Of a DNA stretch of 64,000 nt, positions 7,913 to 16,064 are shown piece after piece. The DNA is from Cellulomonas sp. Leaf334 (lineage in GTDB: Bacteria > Actinomycetota > Actinomycetes > Actinomycetales > Cellulomonadaceae). Every line of letters starts with the position of its first letter. Position 1 is the first letter of the stretch. The DNA is taken from assembly GCF_001424195.1 (NCBI RefSeq), contig NZ_LMOO01000005.1, positions 609,646 through 673,645 of the forward strand. Reading direction: 5' to 3'. Position numbers and translations under genes: made by a program. A model generated the notes under the pieces. It worked only from the letters and a program-made list of their open reading frames with translations, was not told the origin of the DNA and ran no database searches.

Positions 7913-8398
7913 ATGTCGCAGAGTCCTGAGGGTGTCGCCGCGTTCCGGCTCTGGCCGCCCGTCGCGGTCGGTGCGCCCCTGCTGGTCGGCTGGCTGGTCA
8001 CGGTGCTGTGGGGTGACCCGGTCGATCTCGGTACCTGGCGCGTCCCGCTCGGCTGGGCGCTCGTGCTGGTGTTCGTCGGGTGGAACGGCTGGTCGTTGTG
8101 GCTGTTCCGCACGCACCGGACCGGGCTCCTGCCGGGCCAGGAGACGAGCGCGATGATCGAGAAGGGTCCGTACCGGGTGTCCCGCAACCCGTTGTACGTC
8201 GGCCTGCTCGTGCTCTACCTCGGGCTGGCCCTGCTGGCGCCGACGTTCTGGGGGCTGCTGCTGTTCCCCGTCGCAGTCCTGCTCCTGTTCTGGGGCGCGA
8301 TCGTCCCGGAGGAGCGGTACCTGCTCGAGCGGTTCGGTGCGCCGTACGACGACTACCGGCGGCGGGTGCCTCGCTGGTTGGGACCGGTTCGGCGCTGA
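7913..8398 (+). CDS. Isoprenylcysteine carboxyl methyltransferase (ICMT)-family membrane protein
   Basis: A 161-residue protein with four likely membrane segments (about 18-37, 45-65, 95-115 and 118-135). The family signature G-P-Y-R-V-S-R-N-P-L-Y-V-G is at about 83-95 and the closing motif P-E-E-R-Y-L-L-E-R-F-G-x-x-Y-D-D-Y is near 133-149. Together they form the SAM site of ICMT/PEMT-type methyltransferases. Bacterial members rarely have a known substrate. The ATG at 7913 is chosen because the upstream extension to 7859 is not membrane-like. It runs in the same direction as the toxin-antitoxin pair 54 bases upstream but is unlikely to belong to it. Confidence 0.85.
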   Translation: MSQSPEGVAAFRLWPPVAVGAPLLVGWLVTVLWGDPVDLGTWRVPLGWALVLVFVGWNGWSLWLFRTHRTGLLPGQETSAMIEKGPYRVSRNPLYVGLLVLYLGLALLAPTFWGLLLFPVAVLLLFWGAIVPEERYLLERFGAPYDDYRRRVPRWLGPVRR

Positions 8399-8402
8399 CT
8401 CG

Positions 8403-9044
8403 TCACGCGGCCAGGTGGAACGTGCTCGCGAAGCGGTCGAGGAGCTCGCCGGGCCCGTGCAGCACTTCGACCGCACCGGTCGCGATCGCTCGGTCCGGGG
8501 TGAGCTCGCCGGAGAGGAGCCGACGGATCTCCGGGCCGGTGACGAAGGCCAGGTCGACAGGGCCGTCGCCGCGTGTCACGTCGAGCGTCGAGCCGTCGAC
8601 GCGGATGAGCAGGTCGGTGGGGCCGAGGCGTGCCGCGTAGGCGGTCGCGGGCAGGTCGGCCGCCACGTGCGGCCGGAACGCGGTGCGCAGGGTCATGGTC
8701 ATCGCGTCGGGGGTGATGATCTGCTCGTCGCGCGGGTCACCCATCGCCTTGAAGCCCCAGGCGCCGAGCGCGAGCACGACGGGTTCGAGCTCGCGGCCGT
8801 AGGGGGTGAGCTCGTAGATGATGACGCGCGAGCGCGGCGCCCGACGGATGACGCCGGCCTCCTGCAGCTGCTTGAGCCGCGCCGCCAGGATGTTGCTCGG
8901 GATGCGGGGGAGTCCCGCGGCGAGCTCTCCGTAGCGACGCGGCCCGACGAGCAGGTCACGGACGATCAGCAACGCCCAGCGCTCGCCGACGAGCTCGAGG
9001 GCCTGCGTGATGCCGCAGTACTGCCCGTAGTCGCGTGCGGCCAT
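8403..9044 (-). CDS. HxlR-family transcriptional regulator with C-terminal extension
   Basis: A 213-residue regulator. Residues 1-100 are a standard HxlR winged helix: Y-C-G-I-T-Q-A-L-E-L-V-G-E-R-W at the start and P-R-I-P-S-N-I-L-A-A-R-L as the recognition helix. The unusual part is a further 110 residues resembling the small SCP2-like or alkyl-sulfatase-type ligand domain found in some actinobacterial HxlR proteins, perhaps for effector binding. The start ATG 9044 overlaps the stop of the VOC gene by 1 base, so the two are one transcript. The palindrome at 9519-9537 upstream of the pair is its probable binding site. Confidence 0.88.
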   Translation of the reverse strand: MAARDYGQYCGITQALELVGERWALLIVRDLLVGPRRYGELAAGLPRIPSNILAARLKQLQEAGVIRRAPRSRVIIYELTPYGRELEPVVLALGAWGFKAMGDPRDEQIITPDAMTMTLRTAFRPHVAADLPATAYAARLGPTDLLIRVDGSTLDVTRGDGPVDLAFVTGPEIRRLLSGELTPDRAIATGAVEVLHGPGELLDRFASTFHLAA

Positions 9045-9478
9045 CAGGCCTGCTGGTCCGCGAACGCCTCGGGCCCCTGGGCGGCGGCGGTCTGGTCCAT
9101 CCAGCCGAACTCGAGGATGTTGCCGTCGGGGTCGGCGAGCTGGCGCTGGTACATGAAGCCGTAGTCGGAGGCGGGTCGGTCCTCGGAACCACCTGCGGCG
9201 AGCCCGTCGGTCACGGTCGAGTCGACGGCCTCCCGGCTGTCGAGGAAGATCGCGGTCGACACGGAGGGGTTCACCTTCGGGTCGCCGATGGGCAGGTCGG
9301 TGAACGTCTGGAAGTACTCGCGGACCAGGATCATGAAGTAGCTGTGGTCCTCCTCGACGACGACGCAGGCGGCGTTGTGGTCGGAGAACTGCGGGTTGAT
9401 GGTGAAGCCGAGTGCCGTGTAGAACGCCTTCGCGCGCTCGAGGTCGGTCACGGGCAGGTTGACGAACATCGCGGTCAT
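9044..9478 (-). CDS. VOC-family (glyoxalase/bleomycin-resistance fold) protein
   Basis: A 144-residue protein with one VOC module pair: F-V-N-L-P-V-T-D-L-E-R-A-K-A-F-Y-T-A-L-G-F at 5-25, and L-A-D-P-D-G-N-I-L-E-F-G-W-M-D near 118-132 supplying the metal-binding Glu. The F-x-D-H-N-A-A-C-V-V strand fits the same fold. Members include glyoxalases, dioxygenases and antibiotic-binding proteins, and the specific activity cannot be read. The start ATG 9478 has GAGAGG upstream. It is transcribed ahead of the HxlR gene and is probably controlled by it. Confidence 0.85.
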   Translation of the reverse strand: MTAMFVNLPVTDLERAKAFYTALGFTINPQFSDHNAACVVVEEDHSYFMILVREYFQTFTDLPIGDPKVNPSVSTAIFLDSREAVDSTVTDGLAAGGSEDRPASDYGFMYQRQLADPDGNILEFGWMDQTAAAQGPEAFADQQA

Positions 9479-9518
9479 CGTGGGTGCCTCTCGCGGGTCT
9501 GAGCTGCGGACACCACGA

Positions 9519-9537
9519 CACTTGCAAAAAACAAGTG
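9519..9537. promoter_or_regulatory. Inverted repeat upstream of the VOC-hxlR pair, probable HxlR operator
   Basis: CACTTG (9519-9524), centre CAAAAAA, CAAGTG (9532-9537), 41 bases before the VOC start. The ACTTGC-A-rich-CAAGT form is characteristic of sites bound by HxlR-family dimers, and the A-run stands out in this GC-rich DNA. Confidence 0.7.
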
Positions 9538-9601
9538 CCGCGTCAAGGGTCACCGGGGCCGGACGGCGGAGGACGCGACGTCGAGGTCGGTAACCTGCCT
9601 C

Positions 9602-9626
9602 GTGCCCTCGTGAGACGCCAGGGCAC
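9602..9626. promoter_or_regulatory. 7-bp inverted repeat just before the phosphotransferase gene
   Basis: GTGCCCT (9602-9608) and AGGGCAC (9620-9626), separated by 11 bases and ending 18 bases before ATG 9645. It may be an operator or a 5' leader hairpin; no partner regulator is identified. Confidence 0.35.
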
Positions 9627-9644
9627 GGGCACGGGGAGGGCGCG

Positions 9645-10469
9645 ATGGACGCGATGTTGCACGCGGGCGCGTCGGCCATCGCGGTCGCGACGTCGCTGGG
9701 GCTCGCCGTCGACGACACGGTCGTCCTGCACGACTCGAACAAGCTCATCCTGCGCCTGCTGCCGTGCGACGTCGTGGCCCGGGTGGCGCCCGTGGAGGAC
9801 CAGGTCGCGCAGCTCGAGGTCGATGTCGCGCGACGGCTCGCCGAGCTCGGGGCCCCGGTCGCTGCCCTGGACCCGCGGGTCGAGCCGCGTGTCTACGAGC
9901 GGGACGGCGTCACGGTCACGCTGTGGACCCACTACGCGCCTGCGGCGACGCGCGAGGTCGCACCGGCCGACTACGCCGAGGCGCTCGTGCGCGTGCACGC
10001 CGGCATGCGCGACGTCGACGTCCCCGCACCGCACGTGACCGACCGGGTCGACCAGGCGCTGGCGCTCGTCGCGGACCGTGACCGTACGCCGTCGCTCGGG
10101 GACGCGGACCGGGACCTCCTGCACCGCACGCTGCAGCGTCTGCGACGGTCGGTCGCCGGGCACGGCGTCGCCGAACAGCTGCTGCACGGTGAGCCGCACC
10201 CGGGCAACGTGCTCAGCACCGCGAGCGGGCCGCTGCTCATCGACCTCGAGACGTGCTGCCGCGGTCCGGTCGAGTTCGACGTCGCCCACGCGCCCGAGGA
10301 CGTCGACGAGCACTACCCGGGCATCGACCGCCGTCTGCTGCGGGACTGTCGGCTGCTCGTGCTGGCGATGATCACCACGTGGCGCTGGGACCGCGACGAC
10401 CGGTTCCCCGACGGACGGCGGCTGGGCGTGGAGTGGCTCCGCCAGCTCGAGGCGGCGCTCGACGCGTAG
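9645..10469 (+). CDS. Aminoglycoside phosphotransferase (APH)-family kinase
   Basis: A 274-residue protein of the APH/choline kinase fold. The catalytic loop L-L-H-G-E-P-H-P-G-N-V-L is near residues 179-190 (Brenner motif, with Glu in place of the usual Asp at its centre), and the metal-binding L-I-D-L-E-T is near 199-204. The N-lobe has a plausible ATP-binding strand pair (V-A-R-V-A-P, D-V-A-R-R-L). ATG 9645 follows GGGGAGGG at good spacing. Family members phosphorylate antibiotics or small metabolites. Nothing here indicates an antibiotic substrate, and most chromosomal actinobacterial copies have unknown roles. Confidence 0.85.
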   Translation: MDAMLHAGASAIAVATSLGLAVDDTVVLHDSNKLILRLLPCDVVARVAPVEDQVAQLEVDVARRLAELGAPVAALDPRVEPRVYERDGVTVTLWTHYAPAATREVAPADYAEALVRVHAGMRDVDVPAPHVTDRVDQALALVADRDRTPSLGDADRDLLHRTLQRLRRSVAGHGVAEQLLHGEPHPGNVLSTASGPLLIDLETCCRGPVEFDVAHAPEDVDEHYPGIDRRLLRDCRLLVLAMITTWRWDRDDRFPDGRRLGVEWLRQLEAALDA

Positions 10470-10623
10470 AGGGGCACGAACCGCGCGCCGATCGGTACCG
10501 TACGCACGTCGCGTCCAGCGACGGAGGCTTCGAGCAGACGGCGACCTGACGTTCGCCAGTGGGGGCAGAGGTGGGCGAGCTCGAACCGCGTCCTGACGGT
10601 CACGCGGCCCACGGGGGTGCGAG

Positions 10624-11421
10624 GTGACGGCTTCCCGGAAGCTGGTGGAGTTCCGGGACGTCGAGAGCCTGGGCACCGCGGAGGAGCTGATCGCGCTCGT
10701 CGACCAGACCGCGTCCGACCAGGGCGAGGTGCGAGCCACCTTCCGACCGTGGCCCGGCCGGACCGCCTGGGGCGTCATCGTGGCGCTCCTCGTGCTGACC
10801 GGCACCTACACGTTCAGCGCTCCGGACACGACGGAGATGTGGGTCCGGTCCGCCCTCCTCGGGAGCCTCGTGTTCTGGACCGCGGTCGTCGTCGCCGCCG
10901 GCGCCATCGACCGGCACCGGGTGTGCGAGCACGGTCTCGTGGTGGGCTTCCGGACGCGCTCGAAGTACGTGATCCCGTGGTCGACGATCGACCCGGGACG
11001 CGTGCGGGTGGTGCGTCGACCGCTCCTCCTGGGCCGTCGTGAGGAGATGCCGACGTCGTCGCCGCACTACCGCGTCGGCTGGCTCTCGACGCGGGCCGTC
11101 GCGGTCAACGGCCTCGACACCGCGATCGACGGGTGGACGCGCGTCCCCGGCCTGCTGGGGGTCACCGACGCGGCGGAGCTCGGTGGCCGGGCGCGGATCA
11201 CGCCGTTCGTGTGGTGGCTGCTGGGGACGCAGCGTCCGCGCGAGCTGCTCGAGGCCATGGAGGCGGCGATGGTCGCCGACAGCTACCCCGCGCAGGGGAT
11301 GGCCGAGCGCGCCCTGCGGCAGACCGTGACGCTCCCGTGGCGTCCGACGCCCGTCAGCCCGGTGCCTCCCCGGTACGCGATCGACCCGGTGATCGGGGTG
11401 GACGGTCCGGCGCTGCCGTGA
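10624..11421 (+). CDS. Hypothetical membrane protein, PH-like domain possible
   Basis: A 265-residue protein starting at GTG 10624. Two membrane segments lie at about 49-66 and 76-98. The segment after them (H-R-V-C-E-H-G-L-V-V-G-F-R, S-K-Y-V-I-P-W-S-T-I-D-P-G-R-V) resembles the strand pattern of bacterial PH domains, where a residue code reads 'E-x-G-L ... I-P-W-x-x-I'. No enzymatic motif is visible. Its 3' end overlaps the 3' end of the opposite-strand sigma factor gene by 68 bases, so the two transcripts would be complementary at their ends. Confidence 0.65.
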   Translation: MTASRKLVEFRDVESLGTAEELIALVDQTASDQGEVRATFRPWPGRTAWGVIVALLVLTGTYTFSAPDTTEMWVRSALLGSLVFWTAVVVAAGAIDRHRVCEHGLVVGFRTRSKYVIPWSTIDPGRVRVVRRPLLLGRREEMPTSSPHYRVGWLSTRAVAVNGLDTAIDGWTRVPGLLGVTDAAELGGRARITPFVWWLLGTQRPRELLEAMEAAMVADSYPAQGMAERALRQTVTLPWRPTPVSPVPPRYAIDPVIGVDGPALP

Positions 11422-12628
11422 CGAGCTCGTCGCGACGGCGCGCCAGGTAGGCGGTCTCGGCGGTGTTGCCCGCGAGCGCGATCGCCCGGTCGTAGGCGGC
11501 GCGTGACTCGGCGCTGCGGTCGAGCCGGCGCAGCAGCTCGGCGCGCGTGGCGTGGAACGCGTGGTAGCCGTCGAGGGGGAGGTGGTCGACGGCGGCCAGT
11601 GCGGCCTGCGGACCGTCGACCTCCGCGACGGCGACGGCCCGGTTGAGGGCGACGATCGGCGAGGGGTCGACGCGGACGAGCTGGTCGTAGAGGGCGACGA
11701 CCTGCGACCAGTCGGTGTCGCGGGCGTCGCGCGCGTCGGTGTGCACCGCGTTGATCGCGGCGAGCAGCTGGTAGCGACCGGGCGCGGCACCGGACGCCAG
11801 GCGCTCGCGCACGAGTCGGTGTCCTTCGTCGACGAGTGCACCGTCCCAGGTGTGGCGGTCCTGTGACGCGAGGGGGACGAGCGTGCCGTCTGCGGCGACC
11901 CGGGCGGGTCGGCGTGCCTCGGTGAGGAGCATCAGCGCCAGCAGGCCGGCCACCTCACCGTCCTCCGGGAGCAGCGTGCGGACCAGCCGGGTCAGCCGGA
12001 TCGCCTCGGCGGTCAGGTGGGGACGGACCGGGTCGGTGTCGGGGCCGGTTGCCAGGTAGCCCTCGTTGAAGACGAGGAACAGGACGGCGAGCACGCCGGT
12101 GGTGCGGGCGGGCAGGTCCTGCGCGGACGGCACGCGGTACGGGATGCGTGCGGCGGCGATCTTCGCCTTCGCGCGGGTGATCCGCTGGCCCATGGTGGCC
12201 TCCTGGACCAGGAAGCTGCGGGCGATCTCCGGCATGGTCAGGCCACCGACCATCCGCAGCGTCAGGGCGACCCGTGCCTCCATCGCCAGGGCGGGGTGGC
12301 AGCAGGTGTAGATCAGTCGGAGCCGGTCGTCGTCGACGGCGCCGAGCGGCTCGGGCGGGGCGTCCTCGGAGAGCATGAGGGCCTCCCGGTGCTTGTCGTC
12401 CCGCTTGTTCTCCCGCCGGATCCGGTCGATCGCCTTGCGGTTGGCGGTCGTGGTCAGCCAGCCACCCGGGTTGGGCGGCACACCGTCGACCGCCCACCGC
12501 TCGACGGCGGTCGCGAACGCCTCGGCGGCGGACTCTTCGGCGAGGTCGAGGTCGCCGTAGCGCCGGGCGAGCGTGGCGACGAGGCGGGCCCACTGCTCCC
12601 GGTAGGCCCGCGCGACCGCCTCCGTCAC
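11354..12628 (-). CDS. RNA polymerase ECF sigma factor, ECF42 group (DUF6596/TPR-like C-terminus)
   Basis: A 424-residue protein. Sigma region 2 is at about 5-75 (A-R-R-Y-G-D-L-D-L-A-E-E-S, P-N-P-G-G-W-L-T-T-T-A-N-R-K-A-I-D), region 4 at about 105-170 (I-Y-T-C-C-H-P-A-L, L-T-M-P-E-I-A-R-S-F-L-V), followed by the DUF6596 segment (N-E-G-Y) and a repeat-like C-terminal half. ECF42 factors have no classical anti-sigma; the C-terminal domain and a DGPF/YCII protein are thought to control them. The start GTG 12628 overlaps the YCII gene stop (GTGA). Upstream genes on the strand are YCII and a RibD-like reductase, the standard ECF42 cassette. Confidence 0.9.
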   Translation of the reverse strand: MTEAVARAYREQWARLVATLARRYGDLDLAEESAAEAFATAVERWAVDGVPPNPGGWLTTTANRKAIDRIRRENKRDDKHREALMLSEDAPPEPLGAVDDDRLRLIYTCCHPALAMEARVALTLRMVGGLTMPEIARSFLVQEATMGQRITRAKAKIAAARIPYRVPSAQDLPARTTGVLAVLFLVFNEGYLATGPDTDPVRPHLTAEAIRLTRLVRTLLPEDGEVAGLLALMLLTEARRPARVAADGTLVPLASQDRHTWDGALVDEGHRLVRERLASGAAPGRYQLLAAINAVHTDARDARDTDWSQVVALYDQLVRVDPSPIVALNRAVAVAEVDGPQAALAAVDHLPLDGYHAFHATRAELLRRLDRSAESRAAYDRAIALAGNTAETAYLARRRDELVTAAPDRPPRSPGRSRTGEAPG

Positions 12629-12951
12629 ACCAGGAACGGCCGCACCTCGACCCGGCGGTTGCACGCCTTCGAGCCCTCCGTCATGAGCGCGAGTGCGACG
12701 TCGAGGTCGGGCGCGTCGATGATCCAGAAGCCCGCGATGTGCTCCTTCGACTCGACGAACGGCCCGTCGGTGAACAGGGGCTGCTCACCTCGGCCGTCGA
12801 TGACTGTCGAGGTCTCGGGTGCGGCGAGGCCGCCCGCGAACACCCAGTGGCCGCCGGTCCGTAGCTTCTCGTTGAAGTCGTCGATCGCCAGCGCCTCCTC
12901 GGCGGTCCCGGAGTTGGTCTTGTCGTCGATCACGGACACCAGGTACTGCAT
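12625..12951 (-). CDS. YCII-related (DGPF) domain protein
   Basis: A 108-residue ferredoxin-like fold protein with the family signature T-D-G-P-F-V-E-S-K-E-H-I-A-G-F-W-I at about 73-89 and an N-terminal strand M-Q-Y-L-V-S-V-I. Proteins of this family are almost always encoded next to ECF42 sigma factors and are often their most strongly induced targets. The 4-base overlap with the sigma gene implies co-translation. Its enzymatic or sensory role is not established. Confidence 0.92.
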   Translation of the reverse strand: MQYLVSVIDDKTNSGTAEEALAIDDFNEKLRTGGHWVFAGGLAAPETSTVIDGRGEQPLFTDGPFVESKEHIAGFWIIDAPDLDVALALMTEGSKACNRRVEVRPFLV

Positions 12952-12967
12952 CGTCCACCTCCGAGGT

Positions 12968-13567
12968 CTACGCGTACTGCGGGCGGCCGGCGGGCCGGTA
13001 CGTCTGAGCCAGGATGCCCGTCGGGAACCGGCGCGTCTCGACGAGGTCGAGTGCGTGGTCGAGACCCTCGGCAGGGAACAGCCGCGTGCCCGCGCCCACG
13101 ACCACCGGGCAGACGATCAGGACCAGCTCGTCGACGAGCTCGTGCTCGAGCAGCCACCGGACGAGCTGCCCGCTCCCGTGCACCTGCAGCTCACCGCCGG
13201 GCGTGGCCTTCAGCTTGCGGATCGCGGCCTCCAGGTCCCCCGACAGCACGGTCGTGTCGCCCCACTGCGGGTCGGTGATGGTGGTCGACGCCACGAACTT
13301 CGGCCGCGAGTTCAGCGCCCGGACGAACGGGTTGTCGTCGTCGTCCCGCACGCCCCAGTACCCCGCGAACAGGTCGTAGGTCCGTCGGCCGAACAGGAAC
13401 GCGTCGGCGCGCAGGTAGCAGTCGCCGATGTAGGCGGTCGACTCGTCGTCGCCCAGCGGCAGCGCCCAGCCGCCCCGGTCGAACCCGGGGTCGAGCGTCG
13501 GGTTGTTCCCCCCGTTCGCCTGCATCACCCCGTCGACGGTGACCTGGGTGTTGGTGACCAGCTTCAT
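12968..13567 (-). CDS. Dihydrofolate reductase-family / RibD C-terminal domain protein
   Basis: A 199-residue oxidoreductase-like protein. The N-terminus carries the strand-loop V-T-V-D-G-V-M-Q-A, the centre L-F-G-R-R-T-Y-D-L-F-A-G-Y-W is the NADPH-binding region typical of this family, and E-L-Q-V-H-G-S-G-Q-L-V-R-W-L is the second nucleotide-binding stretch. It lies 16 bases upstream of the YCII gene on the same strand and so belongs to the ECF42 cassette. The natural substrate is unknown. Dedicated DHFR activity is unlikely because the folate-site residues are not conserved. Confidence 0.88.
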   Translation of the reverse strand: MKLVTNTQVTVDGVMQANGGNNPTLDPGFDRGGWALPLGDDESTAYIGDCYLRADAFLFGRRTYDLFAGYWGVRDDDDNPFVRALNSRPKFVASTTITDPQWGDTTVLSGDLEAAIRKLKATPGGELQVHGSGQLVRWLLEHELVDELVLIVCPVVVGAGTRLFPAEGLDHALDLVETRRFPTGILAQTYRPAGRPQYA

Positions 13568-13615
13568 GGTCGTCGCCCCTTCCGAGGCACCCTCCGTGGG
13601 CGACTCTCACCCCTG

Positions 13616-14734
13616 CTACGAACGGGGTCGTCCCGTTCCGACAGCCGCCGCGAACCGCCGCACGTGCTCCGCCATCGCCTCGGGCACCTCGGCGACCGTG
13701 AAGTGCCCACCCTCGTCCAACCGCTCGAACACCCGGAGGTCGCGGTAGAACCGCCGCGCGACCGACTCGGGGTTGTCGTGCTCGTGCCGCTGGACGAACA
13801 CGGCGGCGGGCACCTCGACGGGCGGGATCTCGGCGTCCCCTCCGTCGAAGTACGTCGTGAAGGACGTCCCGATGCTCTGCGTCGCCCAGTACAGGGTCGC
13901 CTCGGTGAGGATCCGGTCCCGCGAGATCCGCCGCTCGACCGCCGCCGGGTCGTCGGCCGGGGTGTCGCTCCACTCGACCAGCTTCTCGGTGAGCCACGTG
14001 AGCAGGCCGGCCGGCGAGTCGTTCAGCGCGGCCGCGAGGGTGTCGGGCCGGGTGCCCTGGACGTGGGCGTAGGCAGCCTGGTCGTACCAGCCGGCCGCCA
14101 TCCGGTCGTAGAACGCGCGCTCGGTCGGGTCGGTCGTCGTCTCCCGCTCGTCCTGCGGCAGGAAGTGCGCGTGCGTGACGACGATCCCGGCCACCGACTC
14201 CGGGTAGGTCGCCGCGACGAGGTCACTGACGTTCGCGGTGAGGTCCTCGCCGTACGTGAGGTAGCGCGTGTAGCCGAGCACGTCCGTCATGAGGGTGTGC
14301 ACGAGCTCGGCGAGCCGCTGCTCGGTGGTCGGCCCGTCGAGGGGCGGCGAGAACGCGAACCCGGGCAGGCTCACGACGACGACGTCGAGGTCCGGCAGCA
14401 GGTCGGCGAAGTCGAGCTGCAGGGCGAACGTGTGCGGCCAGCCGTGCATCACGAGCAGCGCCGGTGCGTCAGGGACGGCCGACCGCTGGTGGACGACGTG
14501 CAGCGTCGTCCCGTCGACGTCGGCGAGGAACTGCGGGTGCTCGTTCAGCCACGCCTCACGCGCGCGCCAGTCGAACGTCTGCCACGACGCGACGAGGTCC
14601 CGCAGGTACGCGGACGTCATGCCCGAGGTCGGCCGACGGGGTGAGTCGTCGAGGAAGCGGGTGCGCGACAGGCGGTCGCGCAGGTCGTCGAGAACCGGCT
14701 GCGGCACGTCGACGACGAACGGTCGGACGGTCAT
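13616..14734 (-). CDS. Epoxide hydrolase-family alpha/beta hydrolase
   Basis: A 372-residue hydrolase. The N-terminal 110 residues match the epoxide hydrolase N-domain (P-F-V-V-D-V-P-Q-P-V-L-D-D-L-R-D-R-L, then F-D-W-R). The oxyanion motif M-H-G-W-P-H-T is near 97-103, and the nucleophile region G-E-D-L-T is near 161, with Asp in the place expected for the epoxide-opening residue, although the usual G-G-D-W-G is altered. The catalytic His is in D-E-G-G-H-F near the C-terminus. ATG 14734 is used; a GTG two codons upstream is possible. It may instead act on esters or haloalkanes. Confidence 0.85.
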   Translation of the reverse strand: MTVRPFVVDVPQPVLDDLRDRLSRTRFLDDSPRRPTSGMTSAYLRDLVASWQTFDWRAREAWLNEHPQFLADVDGTTLHVVHQRSAVPDAPALLVMHGWPHTFALQLDFADLLPDLDVVVVSLPGFAFSPPLDGPTTEQRLAELVHTLMTDVLGYTRYLTYGEDLTANVSDLVAATYPESVAGIVVTHAHFLPQDERETTTDPTERAFYDRMAAGWYDQAAYAHVQGTRPDTLAAALNDSPAGLLTWLTEKLVEWSDTPADDPAAVERRISRDRILTEATLYWATQSIGTSFTTYFDGGDAEIPPVEVPAAVFVQRHEHDNPESVARRFYRDLRVFERLDEGGHFTVAEVPEAMAEHVRRFAAAVGTGRPRS

Positions 14735-14828
14735 CGGCACACCGTAGGAGCACCCTCCGACATCGCGCGTGTGTCAGAGGTCGTCGGCACAATCGTCGCG
14801 ACGAGCCCGCGCCGACGAGGAGAGCCCC

Positions 14829-15575
14829 ATGGCAGCCTTCACCCGCTCCGACGACTTGCAGGGAGCGACGTTCGTCGGCGCGAACCTGCGGGGTGCGCGG
14901 TTCGTCGAGTCCGACCTGTCGGGCGTCGTGATGCGTGGGGTCGAGGTGGCCGACGTGGACATCGACGCGCCGTGGCTGCCCGACGCCGACTTCTTCCGCG
15001 TCAACGGGGTCGACGTGATCCCGTTCGTCGAGGCCGAGCTGGACCGCCGGTTCCCCGGCCGGGCGCAGCGACGCGCGGCGGACCCGGACGGTCTGCGTGC
15101 GGCCTGGGCCGTGCTCGAGCGCACCTGGGCGGCGACGCTCGACCGGGCTGCCGCGATGCCCGTGGAGACGCTCGACGTCTCGGTCGACGGGGAGTGGTCG
15201 TTCGCGCAGACGCTGCGGCACCTGGTCCTGGCCACGGACACGTGGCTGGGCAAGGCGATCCTGCGGCTCGACCAGCCGTTCCACCCGCTCGGCCAGCTGG
15301 ACGCGGGGACGGCGGGCGACGACGTGGACCTGTCGGTCTTCACGACGGAGACCCCGTCGTACGCGGAGGTTCTCGACGCCCGGGCCGACCGGGTCGCGAT
15401 GGTGCGCGACCTCCTCGCCGGTGTCACGGCCGACGAGCTCGACGCGCCCCGTGCGAACCCGCACGCCCCGCGGCACCCCGAGACCGTCCGGTCCTGCCTG
15501 CACGTGATCCTCGAGGAGGAGTGGGAGCACCACCGCTTCGCCGTGCGCGATCTCGACACGCTCGACGCCGGTTAG
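14829..15575 (+). CDS. Pentapeptide-repeat and DinB-domain fusion protein
   Basis: A 248-residue protein starting at ATG 14829, with GAGGAG at good distance. Residues 8-50 contain consecutive A-(D/N)-L-x-x type pentapeptides (L-Q-G-A-T, F-V-G-A-N-L-R-G-A-R-F, S-D-L-S-G). Residues 90-245 are a DinB/YfiT four-helix bundle: W-S-F-A-Q-T-L-R-H-L with the first metal His, and E-E-E-W-E-H-H-R-F with the later His pair. DinB proteins are thiol-dependent, metal-binding S-transferases, often bacillithiol- or mycothiol-linked. The short pentapeptide segment could mediate binding to a partner. The combination recurs in actinobacteria, but its function is unknown. Confidence 0.85.
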   Translation: MAAFTRSDDLQGATFVGANLRGARFVESDLSGVVMRGVEVADVDIDAPWLPDADFFRVNGVDVIPFVEAELDRRFPGRAQRRAADPDGLRAAWAVLERTWAATLDRAAAMPVETLDVSVDGEWSFAQTLRHLVLATDTWLGKAILRLDQPFHPLGQLDAGTAGDDVDLSVFTTETPSYAEVLDARADRVAMVRDLLAGVTADELDAPRANPHAPRHPETVRSCLHVILEEEWEHHRFAVRDLDTLDAG

Positions 15576-15661
15576 CCGACGACGGCGTGTGGGGTCGCCA
15601 GTCCCGGCGCGAGCACGACACGGCGTACGCACGCGCCCGGGACCTGCGTAGCCGTGCCTGA

Positions 15662-16051
15662 TCAGGACGGGAGCAGGCCGCCGTCGAACGTCGTGGCATC
15701 ACCCTCGAACGGGCGCAACGTGTCCGGGGCAGGGAACGGCAGCTCGTAGCTGTCGGTCACGACGTCGACGGCGCCGAAGTCGTCGACCTTCACCACGACG
15801 CGCTCGGGCGTCACCTCGACGATGCGCACGCGCTCACGGGTGCCGTCCGGCAGGTCGAGCTGGTACAGGTCGGCGAGCCAGTGCAGGCCGCGCTCCTCGA
15901 GCGCCTCCTCCGCGACGAGCCAGTCGACCGTGCCGGTCGCCTCGCGTCCGAGCGCGTCGTGGGCGACGAACCCGTCGCCCTCCGGGCGGATCCAGCCGAG
16001 GCGCTCGCGGTCACCGGGGCGGCGGTGCTCGATCCAGCTCTCCGGGGGCAT
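15662..16051 (-). CDS. Conserved hypothetical protein
   Basis: A 129-residue soluble protein from ATG 16051. It opens W-I-E-H-R-R-P-G-D-R-E-R-L-G-W-I and has a compact, strand-rich, acidic sequence with a conserved-looking L-P-F-P-A-P-D-T-L-R-P-F near the end. No catalytic motif, signal peptide or membrane segment is visible and no named family was recognised. It lies 13 bases downstream of the methyltransferase gene on the same strand, so the two are probably co-transcribed. Confidence 0.7.
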   Translation of the reverse strand: MPPESWIEHRRPGDRERLGWIRPEGDGFVAHDALGREATGTVDWLVAEEALEERGLHWLADLYQLDLPDGTRERVRIVEVTPERVVVKVDDFGAVDVVTDSYELPFPAPDTLRPFEGDATTFDGGLLPS

Positions 16052-16064
16052 CGGGCGATGGTAC

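Noticed and set aside
9645-10469. Aminoglycoside resistance gene
   Set aside because: The kinase fold is clear but substrate-binding features of known resistance enzymes were not seen; most chromosomal relatives have other or unknown roles.
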